A stretch of 64,000 nt of DNA from Lota lota (lineage: Eukaryota > Chordata > Actinopteri > Gadiformes > Lotidae). A model generated the notes under the pieces. That model searched no databases, had not been told where the DNA came from, and saw only the letters and a program-made list of their open reading frames with translations. Of the stretch, positions 25,434 through 37,442 are shown in pieces (the stretch's first letter is position 1; every line of letters begins with the position of its first letter). The DNA is taken from NCBI GenBank assembly GCA_026745465.1, contig JACYXH010000479.1, positions 6,654,511-6,718,510 of the forward strand, read 5' to 3'. Both the position numbers and the translations under genes were made by a program.

Positions 25434-25847
25434 GTGTCTTTCTCTGTGAGCGTCTACGTTGCTGCTATCTGTATTGTTGGCTCTATTGCTCAGCCACATT
25501 ACTCTGGGTGTCTAACAAAGAGTCTAAGAAACTTGAATTTTACTCCTACATTTCTAACACACAACGTTTTCCACCGGAGGCTTTGGCTGTCCTTGAGTTT
25601 CTGTGACAAAGAAATTCAGAAAAATTTAACTTTCGCTTTCACATCAGACTATAAAACATTCGTGGAGTTTCTGAACAAGAATTTATTCTTCAGTAGGTCT
25701 AAAAGGTACAATACAAAATGGACAGCGATTAAGAAACTATTTGAACCAAGAACAAATAATCGTTTCAACCCACTTCAAACCCAACACATATCTCCCTACC
25801 AAACACAGGCGACTGCAGCCTTTCAGACTCTACAAGAAGAGTTATGA
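25434..25847 (+). CDS. unassigned 137-codon open frame with signal-peptide-like N terminus (doubtful)
   Basis: This is one of few long open frames here not made of simple repeat. It begins MSFSVSVYVAAICIVGSIAQ, a hydrophobic stretch with small residues that resembles a signal peptide, and continues with a Lys/Asn/Thr/Gln-rich body (KRYNTKWTAIKKLFEP, then QTQHISPYQTQATAAFQTLQ) before the stop. I recognise no domain or family. Codon choice is AT-biased like its surroundings, no Kozak context or splice pattern stands out, and it lies antisense inside an fbxl17 intron. It may be a chance frame or a relic of a mobile element. Confidence 0.12.
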   Translation: MSFSVSVYVAAICIVGSIAQPHYSGCLTKSLRNLNFTPTFLTHNVFHRRLWLSLSFCDKEIQKNLTFAFTSDYKTFVEFLNKNLFFSRSKRYNTKWTAIKKLFEPRTNNRFNPLQTQHISPYQTQATAAFQTLQEEL

Positions 25848-26129
25848 GTCTGAATACCAGAGTCAAAGATTAGCTTTTGAGAGCCTGTGCCTTCGCCCAA
25901 CATCCATCAGCTGTTTCCTTGACAAAATACAAATGGAGTGAAAGTGAGAGAAGCACATGCTATCTTTATTCTTTCAAACAATGATACTGTGCGGGGATGA
26001 AGTGTATCTTTGAAGATTGAAACTCCCGGGATCAATACAATCTTTACTTCCCCCCGCTGAGGCCGTCTTGGAGGTATGATAGGAAAATCTATGAGGACAA
26101 GGAAAAGAAGACCCAACGACTCACTCCTT

Positions 26130-26156
26130 CCCCCCCCCCCCCCCCCCCCCCCCCCC
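26130..26156. repeat. 27-base C homopolymer
   Basis: Uninterrupted C run; the Gly-rich minus-strand frame is its translation. Confidence 0.96.
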
Positions 26157-26189
26157 GACAACGCCACCACCCTTATTACTTAGCTGGAG

Positions 26190-26460
26190 TGACTCGGTAG
26201 CATGGACAAAGACCGTGCTTTCTCCATGTTGTTCACGGAGAGATCTGTCAATGTCTCTCCCTTCATAAACATGCACCACTTACTCCCCGCCCCTGTGCTC
26301 CATTCACACTTGTCAAGTAATCTCGCCTTGCTGTATCAATGTCATCAGCCCTGATGATCCCAGCGAGGACCGGAATCTGCATGGGTGATCGCCATGGTGA
26401 TTGATCTTGTCACTCTTCTCTATGCTCCGCTCGCACACTGAAAATTGCCTGTCATTTATG
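26190..26460. other. candidate conserved non-coding element
   Basis: Unique 270-bp block directly left of a TG-rich zone. It has GGACAAAG, TTCATAAACATG (forkhead-like), TGTCAAGTAATCTCG, ATCAATGTCATCAG and GTGATTGATCTTG. No coding frame supports an alternative reading. Confidence 0.4.
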
Positions 26461-26609
26461 CACTTAGTTCCCTAAAGAGTCTCACTCTCCATTTATCTCT
26501 TGCGTCGATGTGCATGTTGTTTGTGCATATATTTGCCTGTGGGATGTGTATTTTGGTCTGTGTGAGTGTCTGCGTGGGTGGTTGTAAGAGTGCTTGTTTG
26601 TGTGTGTGT

Positions 26610-26827
<218 letters not shown>

Positions 26828-26974
26828 TCTGCCTGCGTACCATGCAGCCGCACCCAGACTATCCTCTTCTTCCTCCCTAAGGGATGAAGCGGACGTTTCC
26901 TTGCCGGGCCTTCTCTCCCCCAGGATCAATACTACTTAGTGGAGTGTGGGAGGGAAATCAAAAGCTGCTCAGGG

Positions 26975-27290
26975 AGAGAGCTGTATTTTACATCGCTAAA
27001 AGCAAAGCGCTAGCCCACGATGCCAATCATCAGCAGTCATCAGCACACTCAAATCTCCAAAACCGCCACGCAGGGTTTTCAGCCCCCAACCATATTCAAC
27101 CACAATGACTCGTCCTCAATGTTAAATTGCCATAATCGCTAGGTGGCTCTTCGCTTCTGCATGTCCTTGGGGCCCTACTGATCGGCACATTGATAAAAGA
27201 TGATGGCTTTTCAAGGTGTAATGATGCACGCTACAATGGAACATACCTGAGTGGATATCGACCTTTGCTGGTTTTTTGCGTTGCATATGA
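26975..27290. other. candidate conserved non-coding element, weak
   Basis: Unique sequence with CCAATCATCAGCAGTCATCA and CACATTGATAAAAGATGATG. It has fewer TAAT cores than the other blocks. Confidence 0.22.
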
Positions 27291-27987
27291 CAGATATTAC
27301 CCTTCGATGAGCGCGAAGCTCTAGGAGCCAAGCAGAGGACCAGTCTATAAAAACAGCCACGTAGGCATACCACCAGCCTATAAATATAAAGGAACATGGG
27401 ACCCGAAGTAGACAAGTTGAAGAAAAGCAGGCCCCTATGCTTTTTTATCCGCAACTTCACTCTTTATACCGTCAAACAGATATAATGATTAACCTGAAAG
27501 GGGCCTTAAACACAATGCTCTTCCTCAGAAACTGTTTTATCTGTTGTACTAATTGCGAGGAAGCTGACCGTGAACCAGCATCCGCAAGGCTGGCCTGCAG
27601 AGCCACATCTATCGATGCTCAGCGCTTTGGCTGTGGCCCATCTGAAGAGCCCTATTGGATTGTTCTGCTCAGCAGGCTGGGGTGGAAGCCTGCTCCTCCT
27701 CCTCCACTTCTACCTATCGATCTCATCTTAAAGCCATAGACAGAGAGCCTAGCTTAGACTCAAAGAAAATAAAATCGGAGAAAAAACTGCATGTCAACAG
27801 TGTTGCTTCTGGAGAAGACCCGGCATTAGTTTATCACATTTGCTTTCATTCTAGCATTTTTATTTATTTATTTGTTATATTTGTAGGAGTTGGTTGAACT
27901 TTGTTTTGTTTGCCTCAAGAACACAAAAGTAAAAAATGGTGTCATCCCAGAACATGGAGTTCAGCTTGCAGCTTTAGCCTATGTGCA

Positions 27988-28099
<112 letters not shown>

Positions 28100-28683
28100 A
28101 TCCATGTGTGTATCCATGTCTGTTCTGTTGATATTGATGATGATGGTGTTTTTTTCAGTTGCATGTTCCCTCTGTTCTCCATCCCCAATTCTTTCCTACA
28201 GAAAATGTGGGAATGCTCGGAATTCTGTCTCCGAGATCACAGAGGGAAACTTCAAGTCTCACCCGGTGATCACACACACACACAAGGAGAACAGCAGGAG
28301 AAAAGGGGAAGCACATGTCTGGAGGACAATGGGAGTGGGAAGGCAGACGGCAGGGAGATGTGTCGCGGGGACGGCAAAATACAGGCGCCATCATCAAGCC
28401 TCGACAAAGGAAAAGGAGATCCCGGCGAACTCCTGGTCTTCGTGGTTAGTGGGAGAAATTGAACTGGGAAAGCACAGTGACCATATGTTGAAGAGAGAGA
28501 GCGAGACCGAGACCAACGGATAGATGATGAATAGAGGATGAAGACACACTCAACTATGGTTTCCCTTTCATTTCAAACTTTAGCACAATAATGTCTTGTT
28601 AGGGGAGATAGAAAGACAGTGGGAGAGAAAGAGAGACAGACATAGAAAGAGGGAGGAATGAGGCACTGAAAGAAAGAGAGAGT

Positions 28684-28812
<129 letters not shown>

Positions 28813-29587
28813 CAAGACAGAGGGCGATAGAGTTCAAAAGAGACAGATGAGAGAGAGAGACTGGTCACGATGATGTCTACAGTTCTGCCAGCTCCCTCAT
28901 GTGGTTGTCACATGGCGGGCAGACACGACTCATTCATCAACCATGTGCCAACAGGAACAAAGCACAATTAAAGAAAGGCACACAATTTAAACATGAAACC
29001 GTGTGGCAGCTAAAAAAGTGTTAAAGTGATGCTGACACACAGGACAGAAGAGTTTTTTTTTTTCTCAAGGTTTGGTGGTAACGCCATCAGAACTCATACT
29101 ATGAATAGTACAGTATGGTCACGGGCTGTAGGTCACACACACACACACACAATCCCCAGCAGGGCCGACCCACCTTATCACTGTCACTTTGGGCCCCACA
29201 GGCCCGGAGGCCAAGCCCGAGGCAGGAAGCCACCTCCGCCCTCACCGCCCGTGGGCACCACCACTCTGCCTGCCAGGGTCAGGTGATTAAAGGTGGAGGT
29301 GGTGGTCCTAAAGGCGGGTGACATGCTCAATGCGATGAGGTTCGGGCATGTACACGCACGCATGAATAAACCTTCAAAGAGTCCCACACAAGCATGCACG
29401 CACACACACACACACACACATAGGAAAATGGTATTCATGCAGCCTGTTGGGTAATGCAGACGAGAGCTGGGTCTTCCTGAAGACCCGGCACCAGGCAGGT
29501 GATTTAGGCTACATGGTACCGTTAAGTCCAGCGCTTATTCACATACATCACAACATTATACAGAGCTGTGATGATGAGTGACAGGGT

Positions 29588-29712
29588 CACAGAGAGAGAG
29601 AGAGAACTAACGAGAGAGAGAGCGAGCTAACGAGAGAGAGAGCTAACGAGAGAGCGAGCTAACGAGAGAGAGAGCGAGAGCGAGAGCGAGAGCGAGAGCG
29701 AGAGAGAGAGAT
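29588..29712. repeat. GAGAGCGAGCTAAC minisatellite
   Basis: Four irregular copies of a GA-rich unit ending in CTAACGAGAGAG (copies near 29,605, 29,625, 29,643 and 29,660), then (GAGAGC)n and GA. Purine strand is plus. Confidence 0.88.
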
Positions 29713-31489
29713 TTGTCCATTGAGGCTTCTCGGTAAGGGGATTCCTCACCGGATAGAAAGGAAATCCATTTGGGGACATTGAAGATGGTTATCGTGGACT
29801 GTTGTGAATATGTTTATGTTGTGGAAATGGGGACTGCATTGTGTATGGATGGTACGTAGCTTACATATTATATAGTGTTCATTACATATCTGGCAAGAGG
29901 TCGTTGGTTATGATGTCCTGGATCATTATTAAAGGATTGCATTAGGATATAATGACATTCAGAGAACTTCCAGAAAGTATTATAATATGAATCCAAACAC
30001 AGCTTCAATTTAAAAAGGGATAATGACAAACTTTCCGCAATATATGTACCAAGAAGTTCATTTTCTAACTCCTCATCAAACATAACCAGGTACGACTGCC
30101 AGCAATACAATTTGTAATGATTTCAAATAATCTGAATGTTTGCCATCGGGTCAAGTACCCTATGAAGGTTGATGGAGCAATTAATCACATGCAGAAACCC
30201 TAAGTCCATAGCCACAATTACTGGGACATTACCCAATCACTATACATCTTGTCAGCTGTTCCAACCCACTACTTTGCCTTAAACTAAAACAAATGCACGC
30301 ACTGACTGGCCAGAATGAAAGTATCCCTTTAGTGGATCTAGTGGAGATGAAGTCCAAGAACTACTCTAAAGGGTCCACCAAAATCTCTCTTAGTGTTTAA
30401 GAGGTCTGAGGGATAAAAACAGAGCAAGAAGGGGAGAGAAATGTGCTTAACCTTTACACAGGTGCCTATGTGGTCACTCTTGGGACTCCATTCACTGTTA
30501 TATACCATGCATACAGAAAAGTCTAGCAACATACCAGACCCAGAAAGACTAGGCAAAGAAAATCTATAGTGGGTCAAAGACACAAGTAAACGGCCTGCCC
30601 CTTTTCCCGTGTTTCCCCAGTGAAATAGCCCAATCGTTGAGTGCAACCACATTTGGTCAAGTTGTAATGGAGCACAATGACAAGAGGAAGATTAAGTGGG
30701 ATTCTGGATGAGAGGAGGAAGAACGATAGAGACAAAAAGCTGACAGAATGACCAAAAACAACAAGAACAAAGCGAGAGAAGGCACGAGAGACTTGAAAAC
30801 TGTTTGCAGCCATGCTGTGGATCATTCTAGAAACACATACTCAATCACCAATCGTGCGTGTGTACAGGGACACACAACTGCAAAGATACCCAATTACAGC
30901 CGGAGAAGCAAGCCCTATTTCACAGTGTATAAACAGCTGCTAATTTATAGTTTAAGATGCGTCTTGGACATAGACGCATAGCTACAACCCAAACACACAC
31001 ACACAGTTCATACACAATATGATACACACGCACACAAACATCTAGTGAGTCATATAACTGAATTATTGGTGTAGGAGAACCCCTGGGCCAGCCAGCCAGC
31101 CCTCGCTAAATTGTAACTGTTTAAGGCCAAACAGGCCATGCATGTTGCTGAAAGACAACCGTGGAAATACCAGTCTGTGTGTCTCCTCTGGGCTGTGCTG
31201 TAAATCCAACAAATAACAGTTAAGGCTCCACCATCGGTGAGCACATATTGCTCAAGCAAACACTCATCCATCCCGTGTCCATGCTCCACCACAGCCAGAG
31301 TCAAAGAGGACGACGGATTGGATGAAACATATATATACTTTTGAATATATAGGACCACTGTGGTGGAAGAGAAAATAACATGTATCTACCTCGTCAGCAT
31401 TATACCTTCAGGGCTGTGCGGTGAGTGTAGTAGTCACACAAAAAAATGGATGCCTTCATTTTGAACAATTGGATTTCTCACAGGAGACT

Positions 31490-31610
31490 TCGGCCCAGGG
31501 GTAATTACGAACTTTGATTAATGGCTGTCGAAGCCAATCACACGGAGCCAATCAACTAATCAATCAATTAGCCGATGGCTGTAGCAGTCGAAGAAACACA
31601 GTAAAGAACC
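31490..31610. other. candidate conserved non-coding element
   Basis: Compact unique block with GGGGTAATTACGAAC, TTTGATTAATGGC, AGCCAATCACACGG (CCAAT) and TCAACTAATCAATCAATTAG. The direct pair GATTAATGGCTGTCGAAG / GATGGCTGTAGCAGTCGAAG also suggests a small internal duplication. Confidence 0.42.
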
Positions 31611-31898
31611 CCAAGCGATTCATTTATGCCACGTTTTCCCCTAATCCTCACTACAGTGGTAACAACTTTAACCACTACCTTATCCACCATTAGCAATTTA
31701 AAGTATTTTTTTTCCATTTACAATTAATTAACAACATTGGAGTTCAATTATCATTCCAATACCAAACCAGGTGTTTGAGTTAAAATAGCCCCCAAAGTAC
31801 AGTATGACTTTAATAAAGATTTAAAAGATTAAATTAAATATGACACTAAGATAGAACGCAGACTTCCCAAAGGCGTGCGTGCGTGGGTGTGTGCGTGC

Positions 31899-31967
31899 GA
31901 GTGAGTGAGTGAGTGAGTGAGTGAGTGAGTGAGTGAGTGAGTGAGTGAGTGAGTGAGTGAGTGAGTG
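31899..31967. repeat. (GAGT)n tetranucleotide repeat
   Basis: About 17 uninterrupted GAGT units, the purest tetranucleotide tract in the window. Confidence 0.97.
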
Positions 31968-32069
31968 TGTGTGTATGCGTGCATTACATGTGTGTATCCA
32001 GAGCACCCAGACGAGGTCATGGTAAAAGCTAGCAAAGAGAAACAGACAAAAGTGCACCCTGTTAACAGC

Positions 32070-32135
32070 AGCATTAGAGAGATGCATATTAATCAGATAT
32101 TATGGGATGGCCTGCTGCTGAGCCAGCACAGCAGG
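32070..32135. other. candidate conserved non-coding element, short
   Basis: GAGATGCATATTAATCAGAT followed by GGGATGGCCTGCTGCTGAGC. Short and unique. Confidence 0.25.
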
Positions 32136-32239
32136 GGTTGTCACAGAGACCTGAATCCGTCAGCGATCTTCACAATGTAGCAGGAGGAGGGATCCGCAAG
32201 TCCTTGGTGCATTAGTAGCTCATGCAGAGCCACACCACT

Positions 32240-32362
32240 TCAAACACACACACACGTACACTCTCTTCGTCATTGAACACACACACACACGTATACTATC
32301 TTCGTTGGTCAACACACACACGTATACTCTCATCATCGTTTATCACACACACACACTTATCT
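32240..32362. repeat. minisatellite, period about 40 bp, 3-4 copies
   Basis: Copies share CACACACACGTAYACTMTC followed by TTCGT-like sequence and a short A/C-rich end, starting near 32,243, 32,281, 32,312 and 32,344. The last copy is truncated. Confidence 0.88.
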
Positions 32363-32516
32363 CAGCTGGATGAAGCCAGTATGAACCAAATTACTATTGA
32401 CGGGCTGATCTCCAGCCCAAAATGTTTGAAAGCAAGCGTGTGCCTGGAGACAGAGAGAGAGTGAGGAGAGGGTAAGAGGCAGTGAGTCACTCCGCCGGTG
32501 GTGTGTGTGGTACAGT

Positions 32517-32572
32517 GCTTCAGCAGTTAGCATCGGTGCTTCACAGCCAACCCTAGAACTGAAACCCAAGAA
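32517..32572 (+). mobile_element. degenerate tRNA-derived SINE head
   Basis: CAGTTAGCATCGGTGCTTCA followed by CAGCCAACCCTAGAACTGAA resembles the tRNA-like head of fish SINEs (GGTTAGCACTGTTGCCTCAC, then a degraded B box). Diverged, and no tail is recognised. Confidence 0.4.
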
Positions 32573-32639
32573 GGGTGTCGTTCTGTAGTCCACATTTCTA
32601 GGTTTCCATATATAGTTGAAGTATTTATGTACGCCTCTG

Positions 32640-32780
32640 CGGACAGGACAGTGAAGACAGACCGGGCAGTGGGTTTGAGGAGAGGGGGGGAAGATGTCTA
32701 GCATAGGACTGCAGGTCGGAATCTTACCTGGGTTGCTACAAGGCTTATTAACACTAGCGTGTTGAGCCACCGAGATGCCT
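32640..32780 (-). mobile_element. tRNA-derived SINE
   Basis: On the minus strand the block reads CTCGGTGGCTCAACACGCTA (A-box-like) and then CCAGGTAAGATTCCGACCTG (B-box-like, 9 of 11 to GGTTCGATTCC). It continues CAGTCCTATGCTAGACATCT, TCCCCCCCTCTCC and CACTGTCCTGTCC. This head and 'cctgcagtcctttgctgcatgtcttcccc' type tail match the common tRNA-derived SINE seen in many percomorph fish, as I recall it. It is diverged and not expected to be active. Confidence 0.65.
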
Positions 32781-34793
32781 GTGTTTTAATTTTATTTTTT
32801 GCATTCTCTTAGTGACCTAGTGGGCACACTCTGGGTCCTGCCACGCCTGCTAGGACAGGGTACCTAGATGGCTGATAAAGAGCATTCGAGGCTCAGTGTT
32901 AACTTAGCAGCAGCGGTATATTTTAATGTCTGTGTCTGAGAGAGGGTTGAGCTTCTCGGACACCCACATTTTTTTAATTAAATTTCATAGTGTAGAATTT
33001 GAGCTTAAACAGGGGGTTCACTTACACATTAAGTGGCATCAGCTTAAATAAGGGAGAACAACTATTTCACAAAGGAGGGGGCTGCAAAAACGAACACACC
33101 ATCATGTACACACACTGCTACACACACGCCAAGCCTTTGGGGTGCAGAGGGCTTGGATTATTTACAGGTCATGACTTATGTAGAAGGGTTAAGACTTTGA
33201 TACCCCCCCATCCTGCACCCCCTATCCCCTCCTGGGTTTGCTGCTTGCATGCACCAACACTCAACTGCATGACGTTAAGACTTCTCTTCAGATAAGACGT
33301 GTGCACACAAGGCCGAGTCCGGGAGTGCGTATGCTAGAATGTTCAGATGCACCAAGAGAGAACATAGAGTGCCAAAACACCAATATGTCTTGGCCATTTT
33401 CAATCACCCTCCCCCACTTTTCCCCCCTACTCTTTAAAGTGGACTCCGGTGCTGGTGAACAGGTTGCAGAGTACTGCCCTCCAGGAAGAAGAGAATTTCA
33501 AGCCCCTCAAAAAATGAACGGAACAAGAGTCTCCACCGATGGGTGAGCAGGTACTTTGGGGATGGCTCACACCTCATTTATTCAACATCCTAAATCTGTC
33601 TAACACCACAGAAGCACATGGCCCACAGGCGCCCAGAAGAAGTAGAGCTGTGTAGTTTAGTTGTTTCACATTTGTACCAACAGTTAAAAACATAAGTTTG
33701 GTGTGCCTTTTCAAATCACCCTTTATGTTACCTGTATAGATTTTTTCCTATTCATCAATTAAAAACTTCAAATGAATGGTTGGTTGAAGAGGTCTTATAA
33801 CAAACAGTGTAAGCCAGAGCCCTGTCTAGAATGGCAACCACTTTTAGACCTTGGGTATACACAATAGAAAACGACAATGGCAGACGAACCACAGCACAGA
33901 AATTAGTTTACTTCAATTTAATTGAATGGTGAACAAAAGCTTTTCAGCACTCCAGCCTTCACAATTGCCCACTAATAAGCAGGGTATTTATTAATGGCCA
34001 CTGTGTAAAATGTGGGTCTTTTGACCATTTGAAAAAATCTCATTTTCAACGCTCATTAAATATCATGTTTGTCTTACAAACATAGGGCTAGGTCCCAATC
34101 TGCTCATAATGCACAAAACAGGCTTAAATATTTAGCACACTGTATAATCAGATGGTATGCACAACAAAAATTATATTCTAACAAGTGTGTATGCATGTGT
34201 ATAGACACACGCGCGCATGTGTGTGTGTCTGTGTGTACGTGCGAGCGTGTGTGTATCTCAGCAAGCATGTATACATTTGCATTTAACGAATACATGCCGC
34301 AAAACTATTATCTATTAAGAAAAACATCATTATGTTTATCTTTAGTGTTTTCTGGGATTCCTAGGGCTAGCACTTAATATTGTCAGTTAAAAAGTGTTTT
34401 GTGTAACATCCACATCAATACAACTTCTGACAAAATAGATCATGTCTGCATAAACTGCACAAAAGGATACAGGCTGGGATATGAAGCCTACTCTTCTCAA
34501 ACCCAAACGGAAAGGATGGGACCTAAAAGTAGAAACAGTAATAGACAGCTATAGGCTGATGGAGCAGAGGATTAAAAGCACCCTTTAGAAAAATGTGTTT
34601 TATGTATTATTTAATATATTTACCATTGTGTGTCGTTTTTATGTTTGTTTGCGTGTATTTGGGTCTTTGGTTTGTTTGCTCTATGAGAAGAAGGGAACGA
34701 CAAATTGTATTATGGGATGTGAGTGAACAACAATGAGCATTCCCAGAACGACAACAAACAATGATATTATCAAGGGGGGGAATGTGTGGCATT

Positions 34794-34960
34794 GGAAATG
34801 CTCATCGATAGTTCTCTTACATCTCAATTACTATTACTTTTATGCTAACACTATACAATAATGGTACATTAATAACTGGAAATATTCATTGATAGTTCTC
34901 TTACATCTCAATTACTATTACTATTATGCTAACACTTTACAATAATTGTATATTAATAAC
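34794..34960. repeat. tandem duplication, 84-bp period, two copies
   Basis: Copy 1 (34794-34877) and copy 2 (34878-34960) share GATAGTTCTCTTACATCTCA, ATTACTATTACT and TATGCTAACACT, with only scattered changes. They lie at the left end of an AT-rich repeat. Confidence 0.93.
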
Positions 34961-35170
34961 ATTAGTTAATGCAGTAATAAGCATTATTATATAGCATTAG
35001 AATAGGGGTTACAATTAGGCTTAGGTTTAAATAATGAATAAATGAATATCTTAGTAACCATGAATACAATTTGTAAATGATTATTAGACCATTAGTTAAT
35101 TGACTGTAAGTTAATGTTTATTACTTCATTGACTAATGTTAATTAATGGTTAATTAATGTACCCTGTGTA
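34920..35170. mobile_element. AT-rich non-autonomous DNA-transposon-like repeat
   Basis: Contains GCTAACACTTTACAATAATT and many TTAGTTAAT / TTAATTAATG motifs (near 34,963, 35,091, 35,110 and 35,140). This composition recalls widespread short fish DNA transposons of the 'ttagttaatgcattaactaatg' kind. No transposase frame is present and the ends are not defined. Confidence 0.45.
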
Positions 35171-36089
35171 AGCTCTATTATTACAACATAATCAATGAGG
35201 AAAGTATCTTACTACACTATAATGAGCAAAATAAATTCTCAAAATATCAGCAAATATGTATCCTGAATTTGTATTGGTTATGTTTGCGTTTCAAAAGGCA
35301 ATAGAAATTTAAAATAAAATTTGAAACACAAAGAATTAAAAAGAACATCATTTCATGACCAAAAGTGGTGGAATCCTTGAACTAAAACAAAGCAGCCATC
35401 CAACATCAAGCAGCCATTTTAAAACCACCATTAAGGATAATTAGGCCTTATTATTAAAAAGGTGTCACCATATTCCAAATGCTCCCAAAAAAAGTAATGG
35501 AGCATTTTACAACATACAGATTAAAAAAAAATAAAAAACACAGGTCCCAATCCACGCATTGCTATGCCTTTCATGAACAGCTGTTTCAAAGCTGCTAAAG
35601 AACGTCCTGTGTGTGTTTCTCTTCAGAACAATGGCTGTGCGGTGTCGAAATAACAAAAATGTATAGTCAAATATATCTACAGCAAAAAAGGCACCAATCT
35701 CTCGCAGCCCCAAGTGAGGTTCCTAGCCCAATGTTGGGACGGACACACACACATACACACACACACACACACAGCGTAGCCTTGAATGAGGGTCGAATGG
35801 CCGCTAGCTATACACTCTCATCGCCATGGTAACGGGACAGACAATATAAAACCCTTGGTCCTGCCCCGAGAGTTGAAAATAACAAGTATGTGTGTAACAA
35901 AAAATTTAAAATAATATGGGGGGAAAAAGGAGAAGAAGGTGTAATAAATTATCTATGTACGAAATGGGAAATTACTATTTAATAATGATTATCTGATGTG
36001 TGATCTTAGGTTGTAACAATAAAATATAGATTTTTCCACCGGATTAATATTTGATAGAAATCGGTCAATGGCTTGGTTTTGGTCATTTT

Positions 36090-36400
36090 TAAAAGCAGAC
36101 ATGAGGATGGAAAAAGATCAATCACCCTGAAAGAAACGTTCCTTACAACTCATCAGCCATATCAGTTATTCAATTTAATCTGATCATTGAAATCTATATC
36201 CTTTCAAAGGCCATTTGGATGTACATTTTACATGGGAAAACAACCAACGACATTACTGTAATAGGAAAAAAAGTACATCTTTGGCTTTGAGGATGTTATC
36301 GGAGCAGATTAATGACTTGACTGAAGAAATCCACAGCAACTGGATAACCTTGAAAGTCTGCCCAGGATCCGACCCCAATGCTATCGATTGCCTGCCACAG
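36090..36400. other. candidate conserved non-coding element, weak
   Basis: Unique block with AGATCAATCACCC, TTCAATTTAATCTGATCATT and GAGCAGATTAATGACTTGAC. Confidence 0.28.
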
Positions 36401-37297
36401 ACACAAACCCGTGCATGCGTTTGTGTGGGTGTGCCCATTTTAAGTCCATAAAATGTACTTTTCCCTCTATTTACTTTTCATGACAAAGTTCCCAGATAAT
36501 GGATAGATGTCCCTGTTTGTAATGACAATATTTCACCCGATACAAAGGAGGATTTTGCAGGACTTCATAAAGATGAAAAACCTTTTAGCCTTACGTCTCC
36601 CCGAACTGGCCCGTCTCAGATGATTTGCTGGGTTACAGAAAGAGAGAGAGCCGGCCAAGGAAAGAGAGTGTGTGTTTGTGTGTCCTCATGAACCTTTACC
36701 GGCAGTACTCAACTGTTTAAGTACAGCCGCGCTCTCCTGGGGAACAACAACATGAAACAAGAGTAAACAATTCTTTATCTAACTATAACTAAAACAAAGA
36801 GCCAAACCAACAAGGACAGAAGGATGAAGTGAAGAAAAGGGTAAGGAATGGGCATTGGTGGTGGGTGGAGTCGTGGGGTGTAGGTGTGGGTGGAGAGGCT
36901 AAAACAAGAACAAATTACTATGGAAGGGTAATCACTGGCTAAAAGCCCCCCACTGAGACAAAGTGCTTTTTTGGAAAAAGCTGGGAATGGCGGGAATAAA
37001 GAGATGTGAGAAATTAGTGGAGCAACAACAGGGCCACATGACAGCTATGTCCAACAAAGCGAAGCGAGGGGGAGGACGGTGGGAGGGAGAGGGGGCGAAC
37101 CGGGGGGCTGGAGAATGTGGTGAGTGATTGAGACAGAGTGAGAGGGGGGGAAAGACTGAGGGAGTGAGAAAATGAGCTGGGAGAACTCAGGGGAGGAAGC
37201 TTTCCGTTCATTTCTGCATCATTCTCTTCTATTAGTGCTACTCTTCCGGCTGTCCAAACACCAATGAAGCCTAATAAAGCCTGAACCCGCACAACGG

Positions 37298-37442
<145 letters not shown>

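Noticed and set aside
29588..29712. CRISPR-like spaced repeat
   Set aside because: The genome is vertebrate, the units are irregular GA sequence and there are no unique spacers; the same applies to the 32.2-kb minisatellite.
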